The notes under the pieces were generated by a model. That model was not told the origin of the DNA and ran no database searches. It was given only the letters and a program-made list of their open reading frames with translations. The translations under genes were made by a program, and so were the position numbers. Below, piece by piece: positions 7,327 to 13,097 of a stretch of 13,444 nucleotides of DNA. The stretch's first letter is position 1; the number at the start of each line of letters is the position of its first letter. The DNA is from CAG-917 sp051883555 (GTDB lineage Bacteria; Bacillota; Clostridia; Christensenellales; CAG-917): NCBI GenBank assembly GCA_051883555.1, contig JBJETY010000019.1, forward strand, positions 1 to 13,444, read 5' to 3'.

Positions 7327-8580
7327 ATGGAATATTTTGAAATCAGCGGCGGTAAAAAGATATTTGGCAGTGTAGAATTAGTTGGGGCAAAAAATTCCGT
7401 TTTGCCTCTTTTGGCAGCGTCATTGTTGACGGACGATGAAGTTATATTGAGAAATTGTCCGTTTATATCCGACGTGGATTTAATGATAGAACTTTTACGG
7501 TCGCTTGGTAGAAATTGTTTTCGCGACGGCAGAAGCATAATATCCTACGGCAAGATAAGAGACCCGTACGTTTCCGCAACCTATGCCGAAAAGATGAGAG
7601 CGTCGATATTTTTGCTTGCACCGATTATCGCAAGATGCGGACGTGCGGTATCCGCCTATCCCGGCGGCTGTAAAATCGGGGAAAGAAAAATAAATTTACA
7701 TATCGACAATCTTAAAAAGATGGACGTTAAAATCGATGAGGGCGACGAGTATATGATTTGCTATGCAAAGAAACTCAAAGGCACGAATATAAAATTGTCT
7801 TACCCTTCCGTCGGCGCCACGGAAGCGTTAATCATGGCGGCAGTAACGGCAGAAGGAGTAACCGTCATCGAGAACGTTGCATTGGAACCTGAAATAAACG
7901 ATTTGATTTCGATGTTAAGGCTTATGGGCGCTGAAATCGAAGAAACGGCTGAAAGGCGATTGCAGATTACGGGCGTCGAGCGGCTTAGCGGCGTTGTGTT
8001 CGAACCGTGTCCGGACAGAATAGTGGGCGGTACGCTTATGACCGCTTGCGCTATGCTCGGCGGTGAATTGGAAATCAGAAATTTCCCCGATGAATTGTCG
8101 AAAAGTTATTCGAAACTGCTCAGGTCGGAAACGCTTAAAATTACGGAGAAATACGGAATAGTAAAAATGGAAGGACTTGGCATGCCCGTAGGATTAGGAG
8201 AAATCGAAACAAAGCCTTACCCGGGTTTTCCTACGGATTTGCAAGCACAAATTATGGCGCTTGCAACCGTATGCGACGGCAAAACGATAATAAAAGAAAA
8301 CGTATTCGAAAATCGATTTATGACGGCAAGTCAACTAAAACTTATGGGAGCAAAAATCGACGTTACGGGAAATTGTGCAATCATTGACGGAGTGCATAAT
8401 CTTAACGGCACGGTGGTAAGGGCAAGCGATTTGCGTGGCGGAGCGGCTCTGACTATGGCAGGGGCATTTGCAAGAGGAAAAACCAGAGTGTACGGAACGG
8501 AACTTATCGACCGCGGATATGAAAAACTTGACGAGACTTTTTCAGCGTTAGGGATTCCCGTAAATAGGCGGTCCGATTGA
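7327..8580 (+). CDS. murA: UDP-N-acetylglucosamine 1-carboxyvinyltransferase MurA
   Basis: Cytoplasmic enzyme that transfers enolpyruvate from PEP to UDP-GlcNAc, the committed step of peptidoglycan synthesis. The 417 residues match the family almost exactly. Key residues align with E. coli numbering: Lys22 and Asn23 in GAKNSVLP, Cys115 in YPGGCKIGER at 111-120, Arg120, Asp304 in GFPTDLQAQ at 300-308 (E. coli Asp305), and Arg396 in DRGYE at 395-399 (E. coli Arg397). The active-site cysteine is the residue alkylated by fosfomycin, so the target is of the sensitive form; the Cys-to-Asp resistance change is not present. GAGGAG at 7316-7321 lies 5 nt before the ATG. Only 15 nt separate it from ftsW, so the two are probably cotranscribed. 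murG, commonly found between ftsW and murA in Clostridia, is missing. Confidence 0.97.
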   Translation: MEYFEISGGKKIFGSVELVGAKNSVLPLLAASLLTDDEVILRNCPFISDVDLMIELLRSLGRNCFRDGRSIISYGKIRDPYVSATYAEKMRASIFLLAPIIARCGRAVSAYPGGCKIGERKINLHIDNLKKMDVKIDEGDEYMICYAKKLKGTNIKLSYPSVGATEALIMAAVTAEGVTVIENVALEPEINDLISMLRLMGAEIEETAERRLQITGVERLSGVVFEPCPDRIVGGTLMTACAMLGGELEIRNFPDELSKSYSKLLRSETLKITEKYGIVKMEGLGMPVGLGEIETKPYPGFPTDLQAQIMALATVCDGKTIIKENVFENRFMTASQLKLMGAKIDVTGNCAIIDGVHNLNGTVVRASDLRGGAALTMAGAFARGKTRVYGTELIDRGYEKLDETFSALGIPVNRRSD

Positions 8581-8623
8581 TTTTATGCATGAATCGAGCG
8601 GCGTAATTTTGCTAAAAACAGCA

Positions 8624-8690
8624 GAAATAAATATAGGAAAAATAAATATAGATAAAATAAATATATGCATTAAAATAAATAGTCTTTTTG
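8624..8690. repeat. Imperfect AAATAAATATA direct repeats
   Basis: Three to four degenerate copies of AAATAAATATA, separated by 5 to 8 nt, lie soon after the murA stop. They are low-complexity AT DNA and probably arose by slippage or duplication. No function can be assigned. Confidence 0.6.
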
Positions 8691-8721
8691 TTAGATAATC
8701 TTTTCGTTTTGCGTTACGTAT

Positions 8722-8785
8722 TTGCGTTTCTTTTCGTAGTACCTTTTAAGTTTACGTTTTGTAAACAAAAAAGGATGAAACGCAA
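8722..8785. repeat. Nested inverted repeat / long hairpin in the murA-ftsQ gap
   Basis: The outer arms TTGCGTTTC (8722-8730) and GAAACGCAA (8777-8785) are perfect 9-bp complements. Inside them CCTTTT (8742-8747) pairs with AAAAGG (8769-8774), and GTTTAC (8750-8755) pairs with GTAAAC (8761-8766) around a 5-nt loop. The inner helix is interrupted only by a 2x2 mismatch. No T-run follows, so it is not a standard rho-independent terminator. It may be an RNA structure or a protein-binding site. Confidence 0.65.
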
Positions 8786-8802
8786 CTAATATTTAATTTA
8801 TA

Positions 8803-8831
8803 AATGCGTTATAAACGCGTATCGTCGCATT
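8803..8831. repeat. Short nested inverted repeat overlapping the next hairpin
   Basis: AATGCG (8803-8808) pairs with CGCATT (8826-8831), and within it GCGTT (8806-8810) can alternatively pair with AACGC (8814-8818) around an ATA loop. The right arm shares bases with the left arm of the 8828-8896 hairpin, so the two structures could exclude each other if transcribed. Confidence 0.45.
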
Positions 8832-8896
8832 CTATCATCATTTTTGTATAGATAAATCCAAAAAAACGGGTTTAAATACAAAAAAATGATGGAATG
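8828..8896. repeat. Long imperfect inverted repeat (about 30 nt per arm)
   Basis: The left arm 8828-8859 and right arm 8868-8896 are complementary over most of their length: CATTC with GAATG at the base, ATCATTTTTGTA with TACAAAAAAATGAT in the middle, and TAAATCC with GGGTTTA at the tip, around a loop of A residues. Small bulges and a G-T pair interrupt it. Only a short TTTT follows (8897-8900). It may be a weak terminator, a structured RNA or a small inverted-repeat element. Confidence 0.6.
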
Positions 8897-9031
8897 TTTT
8901 GTCATTATATATTATAATTGTTCTATAAATGATTTTACGCATATAAAACCGAAGATAAAATTATTGACTTTTGCTATTTTGGCGGCTGAATCGATATTAT
9001 AATTTAATTTGATAATTCGTATTTAAAATTT

Positions 9032-9063
9032 TGATTACACGTAATCAGATTTTGTATATACAA
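9032..9063. promoter_or_regulatory. Two operator-like palindromes upstream of ftsQ
   Basis: TGATTACACGTAATCA at 9032-9047 has perfect 7-bp arms around a 2-nt centre. TTGTATATACAA at 9052-9063 is a perfect 12-bp palindrome. They lie side by side 60-90 nt before the ftsQ ATG and downstream of the -10-like TATAAT at 8998. Dimeric transcription factors use sites of this form, but no regulator is encoded here and the match could be chance in AT-rich DNA. Confidence 0.35.
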
Positions 9064-9100
9064 TGCTACAAAACGAAAATACAGTGCTATAAAACGAAAA
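9064..9100 (+). repeat. Direct repeat with 21-nt period before ftsQ
   Basis: TGCTACAAAACGAAAA (9064-9079) recurs as TGCTATAAAACGAAAA (9085-9100), 15 of 16 bases identical and offset by 21 nt, about two turns of the helix. The second copy also supplies the left arm of the hairpin at 9093-9111. Confidence 0.7.
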
Positions 9101-9111
9101 GTGTTTTCGTT
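9093..9111 (+). promoter_or_regulatory. Hairpin immediately upstream of the ftsQ ribosome binding site
   Basis: AACGAAAA (9093-9100) and TTTTCGTT (9104-9111) are perfect 8-bp complements around the loop GTG. The stem ends 5 nt before GGAG at 9117-9120, so in RNA it could affect ribosome access to ftsQ. No T-run follows beyond the stem, so terminator function is unlikely. Confidence 0.5.
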
Positions 9112-9124
9112 CATACGGAGTGAG

Positions 9125-9949
9125 ATGGATAAAAGAGTCTTAGCATTGATTATAATATTTGCTATAATTGCGTTGACGCTTATTTTATGTGCCACCGTTT
9201 TTTTGTTGCGCGATATTGAAGTAGGATATGCCGTCAAAGGCGAAGAAGCTATAGTATCTTCAGAAGAAATCATATCCGCTTCCGGTTTAAAATTGAATAA
9301 AAACGTTTTGTTTATCAGCGAAAAGCAGATTGTTTCGAATATTCAGACAAAATATCCGCAAGTAAAGGTTATAAACGTTGAAAGGGTTTTCCCGAATAAG
9401 GTTATTATTTACGTTACGGTGCGCGTGCCTGTCGTTGCGGTTAGCGTGGGCGATTCTTTTGCATTGCTCGACAGAGAAATGTTCGTAACGGATATTTTAT
9501 CGCAACAAGAACTCGAAGACAGACAATCAGAATACGGATATGAATTTATCAAAGTCAATTTTTCAATTCCGTCGGAAAAAGCGGTAAAAGGTCGTCAGAT
9601 TCCGTCGGACGTTTCTGCAGAACTTTGCGTTGTTCAGAACGTGATTGCTGGTTATGAAAACTTAGGACTTTTAAATCAGAATCTCCGTTCTTTCGTTGAA
9701 AAGATAGACGTCATTGCAAACGACGGAACTTACAGCGAAGGAGAATATATGGCAAAAATTAAAACTGTTACCGGGGTAGAGCTTCGTCTTCCAAGCGTAA
9801 ATCTCGGCAAGTATATCAATTCGTCTTACGAGTGGTACAACGGTATTATTTCTTCTTCGGATTCGGAAGAATTAAAAAAACTGAACGGCGGTTACGTAAT
9901 TTATACGGGTACGAGCGCAAACAATTTCGGATACGTGTGGTTTGAATAA
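9125..9949 (+). CDS. ftsQ: Cell division protein FtsQ/DivIB
   Basis: Bitopic divisome protein that bridges early and late division proteins and scaffolds the septal synthase. From the ATG at 9125 it has 274 residues, typical of Gram-positive DivIB. Seen: a very short cytoplasmic MDKR, a membrane segment at about 5-28, a POTRA domain at about 29-101 (starting RDIEV and ending VTVRVPVVAV), and an extracytoplasmic beta-type domain to about 250. Family sequence conservation is low, so the call rests on topology, POTRA pattern and position just before ftsA-ftsZ. An in-frame GTG at 9101 exists, but it forms the loop of a hairpin and lacks a ribosome site, whereas the ATG has GGAG at 9117-9120. Gaps of more than 500 nt on both sides suggest that it may be transcribed on its own. 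FtsL and DivIC, its usual partners, are not in the window. Confidence 0.88.
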   Translation: MDKRVLALIIIFAIIALTLILCATVFLLRDIEVGYAVKGEEAIVSSEEIISASGLKLNKNVLFISEKQIVSNIQTKYPQVKVINVERVFPNKVIIYVTVRVPVVAVSVGDSFALLDREMFVTDILSQQELEDRQSEYGYEFIKVNFSIPSEKAVKGRQIPSDVSAELCVVQNVIAGYENLGLLNQNLRSFVEKIDVIANDGTYSEGEYMAKIKTVTGVELRLPSVNLGKYINSSYEWYNGIISSSDSEELKKLNGGYVIYTGTSANNFGYVWFE

Positions 9950-10122
9950 TTTAAGCGTATTTTCTGCTGTATGCATGTTTGTCTACCGTAAGTATATTAT
10001 CTGTTAAGCGATACTGACGTTTGTCTAAAAAGTACCGCAGTTATCCGATTTTTCGTATGCTTTTTCTTTTAGGAAAACTTCTTTTTAGCTGTAATTATTA
10101 TTTAATTATACTTTTTTTATCT

Positions 10123-10197
10123 GTAATAATTATATTAATTTGCAATAGTTATATTGATTTGCAATAGTTATATTGATTTGCAATATTTATTTTAATT
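10123..10197. repeat. 19-bp tandem repeat, about four copies
   Basis: Two identical copies of GCAATAGTTATATTGATTT (10142-10160 and 10161-10179) are flanked by a degenerate copy before (10123-10141, GTAATAATTATATTAATTT) and a partial diverged copy after (10180-10197). This is a true tandem array without spacers, so it is not CRISPR. It may vary in copy number between strains. Confidence 0.85.
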
Positions 10198-10413
10198 GCA
10201 TTTTTTTAAGTTGATTAAAAATGAATTGCATTTAATATTATTGAACTCGTTTTATATTTACAATTGTTTTTATAGTTAAAAACGACTGTTTTAACGATTG
10301 TATTTATCTTTTATATTTTTTAATGCAGAAACGATTATTTTCTTTTACGATTTTACGCATTTGGTTTAAAATTTTTACCAAAATTTACCGGTTTTGACTG
10401 TTTTAAAATGATA

Positions 10414-10430
10414 ATTTTATTTTATAAAAT
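10414..10430. promoter_or_regulatory. A/T inverted repeat directly upstream of the ftsA -35
   Basis: ATTTTAT (10414-10420) and ATAAAAT (10424-10430) form a perfect 7-bp inverted repeat around TTT, 3 nt upstream of the -35 element. The position suits an UP element contacted by the RNA polymerase alpha subunit, or an operator. It could also be simple AT-rich coincidence. Confidence 0.4.
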
Positions 10431-10433
10431 GCG

Positions 10434-10463
10434 TTGACACCATAATTAAATTTAAGATATAAT
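10434..10463 (+). promoter_or_regulatory. Consensus sigma-A promoter for ftsA-ftsZ
   Basis: TTGACA at 10434-10439 and TATAAT at 10458-10463 are both perfect hexamers, separated by 18 nt. Transcription should start near 10470, leaving a leader of about 46 nt before the ftsA ATG. It is the strongest promoter match in the window, consistent with the need for abundant FtsZ. Confidence 0.85.
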
Positions 10464-10516
10464 AACTGTAAGTCGTCATAGGGAGTTTTAGCTTTAAAGA
10501 GTTTAACAAAATACAA

Positions 10517-11680
10517 ATGGTAAAGTCATTATTTAAAAAGTTAAATTTCAGTTCAAGTGATATCATTGCACTTGACGTCAGCTCAAAAAACTTAACTGCG
10601 ACTGCAGGCATTGTTAAAGCCGGAAAGCTCTTGTCGATTAAGCAGTTGGAAAGCGTTTCGTACAGCGGTTATGCCGACGGTCAATGGTTTGACTTGGACG
10701 AGTTGAAAGAAAAAGCGACGTCCGTTGTCAAAAAAGCAATGCAAGGCTGCAAAATAAAGAAAAAGGTACTTCACGTATCCGTACCTGCCGAGTTCTTAGC
10801 CGTAACCGTTAAAAACGTCGACGTCGAGTATGAACATGTTCACAAACTTACAAACGCCGATTTTGATTATTTTTATTATAAAGGCGACACTTACGGAGAC
10901 GGAGATTTTATTCCCGTAAACGCTTCCGGAATTTCATTTTCGATTGACGGTGAATCTAACACGTGTGAATCACCGATAGGCGAAAACGCACAAAGTTTAT
11001 CGGGAGAAGTTTCATATTTATTTTGTGAAAAAACGTATTTTAAAGTGTTCGACGATATTGCAAATCGTTGCGGCTTTAAAGAAGTTTTATATTATGCAAC
11101 GCCGTTTGTTGAAAATCTTACAATATTTGAGAAGGAAGAACGGTTTAACGAATTGCTTTTAATCGACGTAGGATATATCTCATCTTCGGTTACAACTTTT
11201 AAAGGCGACGGCGTGTTGGCTCTAAAGTCGTTTTCATTTGGATTAGGTCATATAGCCGCAATGGTTTATGAATCGCTTGAGATTCCGTTTGAAGACGCCG
11301 AAGAAGTATTAAGAAAAGTCGATTTGAATTTGAATTACGACGGAGAAATTTTTGAAACCGCAAACGGCTATAACGTTTATATGTCGGACGTAGCCCGGGT
11401 TGCGATTGACAGTATTCGCATTTTATCCGCTACTATCAAAGACGCTATCATCGAATGCGGTTATCAAGGCTCGGCAACCCTTCCGTTTTATATTACGGGC
11501 GAAGGGCTTGAATTAAGAGGGTTGACTAAATATCTTGAACGAGGACTTATTAAAGAGCTTGAATGCGTTGCGCCTAAGTTTCCGGCATATTCAAAACCGC
11601 AATATTCTTCCGCAGTTTCATTGATAAATATTGCTGCCGAAATCAATGAAAACAGAGCGGGTAGATTGATATACAATTAG
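10517..11680 (+). CDS. ftsA: Divergent FtsA-like actin-fold cell division protein
   Basis: FtsA is the actin-like protein that tethers FtsZ filaments to the membrane. The 387-residue protein is called from weak but ordered similarity and its place directly before ftsZ. Seen: a phosphate-1-like segment IIALDVSSKNLTATAG at 16-31; a 1C-type subdomain at about 85-170 ending in ESPIGENAQSL, like the FtsA PIGxxG..L block; a phosphate-2-like LLLIDVGYISSSVTTF at 213-228; an adenosine-like YITGEGLELRG at 325-335; and KPQYSSAVSLINIA at 360-373, matching the FtsA C-terminal block. Odd points: Ser22 stands where DxG-type motifs have Gly, TGE replaces TGG at 327-329, it is shorter than usual, and it ends without the amphipathic membrane helix. 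The first 11 residues (MVKSLFKKLNF) could instead form one. The ATG has no good Shine-Dalgarno: GGGAG at 10481-10485 is 31 nt away, and the nearer AAAGAG (10496-10501) is 15 nt away. A PilM-like protein is the main alternative. Confidence 0.75.
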   Translation: MVKSLFKKLNFSSSDIIALDVSSKNLTATAGIVKAGKLLSIKQLESVSYSGYADGQWFDLDELKEKATSVVKKAMQGCKIKKKVLHVSVPAEFLAVTVKNVDVEYEHVHKLTNADFDYFYYKGDTYGDGDFIPVNASGISFSIDGESNTCESPIGENAQSLSGEVSYLFCEKTYFKVFDDIANRCGFKEVLYYATPFVENLTIFEKEERFNELLLIDVGYISSSVTTFKGDGVLALKSFSFGLGHIAAMVYESLEIPFEDAEEVLRKVDLNLNYDGEIFETANGYNVYMSDVARVAIDSIRILSATIKDAIIECGYQGSATLPFYITGEGLELRGLTKYLERGLIKELECVAPKFPAYSKPQYSSAVSLINIAAEINENRAGRLIYN

Positions 11681-11686
11681 AAAACA

Positions 11687-11694
11687 GGGGAGGG
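11687..11694 (+). promoter_or_regulatory. Very strong ftsZ ribosome binding site
   Basis: GGGGAGGG lies 5 nt before the ftsZ ATG at 11700. It contrasts with the weak site of ftsA on the same transcript, which would favour a high FtsZ to FtsA ratio. Confidence 0.85.
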
Positions 11695-11699
11695 TCAAT

Positions 11700-12980
11700 A
11701 TGTTTGACTTTAACAACAATAATAATTACAACAATAGCTATAGCACGTCCGAAAACGGATACGGCTCTGTAGCTGAAAATGAAGAATTACAGGAAAACGT
11801 CATTCCTAAGAAATTAGGACAAGCCAACATCGTTGTTCTCGGTGTAGGCGGTGGCGGTAATAATGCCGTAAACAATATGATCAGAGCCGGCATTAAAAGT
11901 GCAAATTTCGTTGCAATGAATACCGACGTTCAAGCTTTAAATACGTCGCTTGTTCCGCCTCGTTATAGAATTCAGCTCGGTGAAAAACTCACGGGCGGAT
12001 TGGGCGCAGGCGCTGACCCTGAAATCGGACGTCAGGCCGCAGAAGAGTCGAGAGACGTAATTCGTGAAACTTTAAAGGGCGTTGACCTTTTGTTTATTAC
12101 CGCCGGTATGGGTGGCGGAACGGGTACGGGCGCCGCACCTGTTATTGCCGAAATCGCAAAAGCTCTCGGTATCCTTACCGTCGGCGTTGTTACAAAGCCG
12201 TTCAATTTCGAAGGCGTTCCGAGAATGAGAAACGCTGAAGAAGGTATTGCAAAAATCAAAAATTTTGTTGATACTTTGCTTGTTATTCCAAATGAAAAAC
12301 TTTTGCAAGTTCTTGACAAGAGCGTTACGTTTAACCGTGCGTTCGAAGTTGCAGACGACGTACTTCGTCAGGGCGTTCAGGGCGTAGCCGACGTTATAGC
12401 CGACCCATCGCTTATCAACCTTGACTTTGCAGACGTTAGAACGATTTTGAAAAATAAAGGTCTTGCTCATATGGGTATCGGTCGCGGTAAAGCTGAAAAC
12501 CGCGTTTACGAAGCCGTAAGACAAGCTGTTTTTTCTCCGCTTCTTGAAACTTGTATCGAAGGCGCAACGGGAATTATTATCAATATTGTCGGCGGACTTG
12601 ACGATATGAAACTTACCGAAGTCGACGAAGCTTGCGACATCATCAGACAGGTTGTAGATAAAGACGCTAATATTATCGTCGGTACGGCACTCAGAGAAGG
12701 CAAGAAAGACATCGAAATTACCGTTATTGCAACGGGCGGTTCGCTTGGAGGCGTTCAGGAAGAAAAACCTGTTGTGCAAAGCAAACCTGTTTACGGTAAC
12801 ACAACTTATAAGCCTATGCCGAATCCGTACGGCTATACAATGCCTGAACCGATTAAGAAATACGGCAACAATACGCCTAATTCAAACGGTGGAGTTTCTT
12901 CTTCGAGAATGGGCGTAAACACAACGGGCGTTCCGTCGTTCCTTCAGAAATTACATAACGGCGATAACAACAACAGATAA
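11700..12980 (+). CDS. ftsZ: Cell division protein FtsZ with Asn-rich N-terminal extension
   Basis: Tubulin-like GTPase that polymerises into the cytokinetic Z-ring. The 426 residues hold the complete domain: glycine-rich NIVVLGVGGGGNNAVNNMI at 43-61, the tubulin signature GGGTGTGAAP at 138-147, NEK at 198-200, the T7 synergy loop NLDFADV at 240-246 with catalytic aspartates 242 and 245, a C-terminal subdomain to about 348, a linker of about 60 residues, and a tail GVPSFLQKLHNGDNNNR at 410-426 that fits the conserved peptide bound by FtsA or SepF. The N-terminus is unusual: about 40 residues, starting MFDFNNNNNYNNS and rich in Asn, Ser and Glu, precede the core, where most FtsZ proteins have 10-15. 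The ATG has GGGGAGGG 5 nt before it. The gene follows ftsA by 19 nt, shares its promoter at 10434-10463 and is closed by the terminator at 13070-13097. Confidence 0.98.
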   Translation: MFDFNNNNNYNNSYSTSENGYGSVAENEELQENVIPKKLGQANIVVLGVGGGGNNAVNNMIRAGIKSANFVAMNTDVQALNTSLVPPRYRIQLGEKLTGGLGAGADPEIGRQAAEESRDVIRETLKGVDLLFITAGMGGGTGTGAAPVIAEIAKALGILTVGVVTKPFNFEGVPRMRNAEEGIAKIKNFVDTLLVIPNEKLLQVLDKSVTFNRAFEVADDVLRQGVQGVADVIADPSLINLDFADVRTILKNKGLAHMGIGRGKAENRVYEAVRQAVFSPLLETCIEGATGIIINIVGGLDDMKLTEVDEACDIIRQVVDKDANIIVGTALREGKKDIEITVIATGGSLGGVQEEKPVVQSKPVYGNTTYKPMPNPYGYTMPEPIKKYGNNTPNSNGGVSSSRMGVNTTGVPSFLQKLHNGDNNNR

Positions 12981-13069
12981 TGATTTTTGTTCGTTTTCGT
13001 ATATCGGAACGCTGATTTTAAAGAAATTTTACGTTGATTTTAAAGAAATCATCTTAAAAATTGTTAATT
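12981..13069 (+). repeat. ftsZ 3' untranslated region with a 22-nt-period direct repeat
   Basis: ACGCTGATTTTAAAGAAAT at 13009-13027 recurs as ACGTTGATTTTAAAGAAAT at 13031-13049, 18 of 19 bases identical. The copies sit between the ftsZ stop and the terminator, so they would be part of the ftsZ mRNA. Confidence 0.75.
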
Positions 13070-13097
13070 AAAGGGCAATCGTTGATTGCCCTTTTTT
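13070..13097 (+). terminator. Rho-independent terminator of ftsA-ftsZ
   Basis: A perfect 11-bp stem, AAAGGGCAATC (13070-13080) with GATTGCCCTTT (13084-13094), closes on the loop GTT and runs into six T residues (13092-13097). It is the only clear intrinsic terminator in the window and marks the 3' end of the dcw cluster as seen here. Confidence 0.93.

Larger units (their letters stand above)
8581..9124. other. 544-nt AT-rich murA-ftsQ intergenic region
   Basis: No gene is supported in either strand. It contains a run of AAATAAATATA-like direct repeats (about 8624-8690), three inverted-repeat structures between 8722 and 8896, two short palindromes (9032-9063), a 21-nt-period direct repeat (9064-9100) and a hairpin just before the ftsQ ribosome site. 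The best sigma-A candidate is TTGTCA at 8899-8904 with TATAAA at 8924-8929, at a long 19-nt spacing. TATAAT occurs at 8913-8918 and 8998-9003 without a well-spaced -35. No clear terminator for murA is visible. The density of paired elements suggests a structured leader or regulatory region for ftsQ, but this is inference. Confidence 0.5.
9950..10433. other. Very AT-rich ftsQ-ftsA intergenic region
   Basis: No gene or RNA gene is recognised. Contents: the 19-bp tandem repeat at 10123-10197, a scatter of ACGATT-like words between about 10290 and 10352, an inverted repeat TTTGGT/ACCAAA at 10360-10365 and 10377-10382, and an inverted repeat just before the ftsA promoter. No convincing terminator for ftsQ was found. 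Base composition is far more AT-rich than the flanking genes. Confidence 0.5.

Noticed and set aside
7666..7686. Fosfomycin-resistant MurA variant
   Set aside because: The active-site Cys115 is present, so the known Cys-to-Asp resistance change is absent.
8964..9003. TTGACT and TATAAT as an ftsQ promoter
   Set aside because: The hexamers are 28 nt apart, far beyond the 16-19 nt that sigma-A tolerates.
9101..9124. GTG start giving ftsQ eight extra residues
   Set aside because: The GTG is the loop of a hairpin and has no ribosome site, while the ATG at 9125 has GGAG at the right distance.
10123..10197. 19-bp repeat array as CRISPR
   Set aside because: The copies abut without unique spacers, are too short and AT-rich, and no cas gene is present.
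12072..12779. 235-codon open frame on the minus strand opposite ftsZ
   Set aside because: It is antisense to the most conserved part of ftsZ and has an implausible composition. Its openness reflects ftsZ codon bias.
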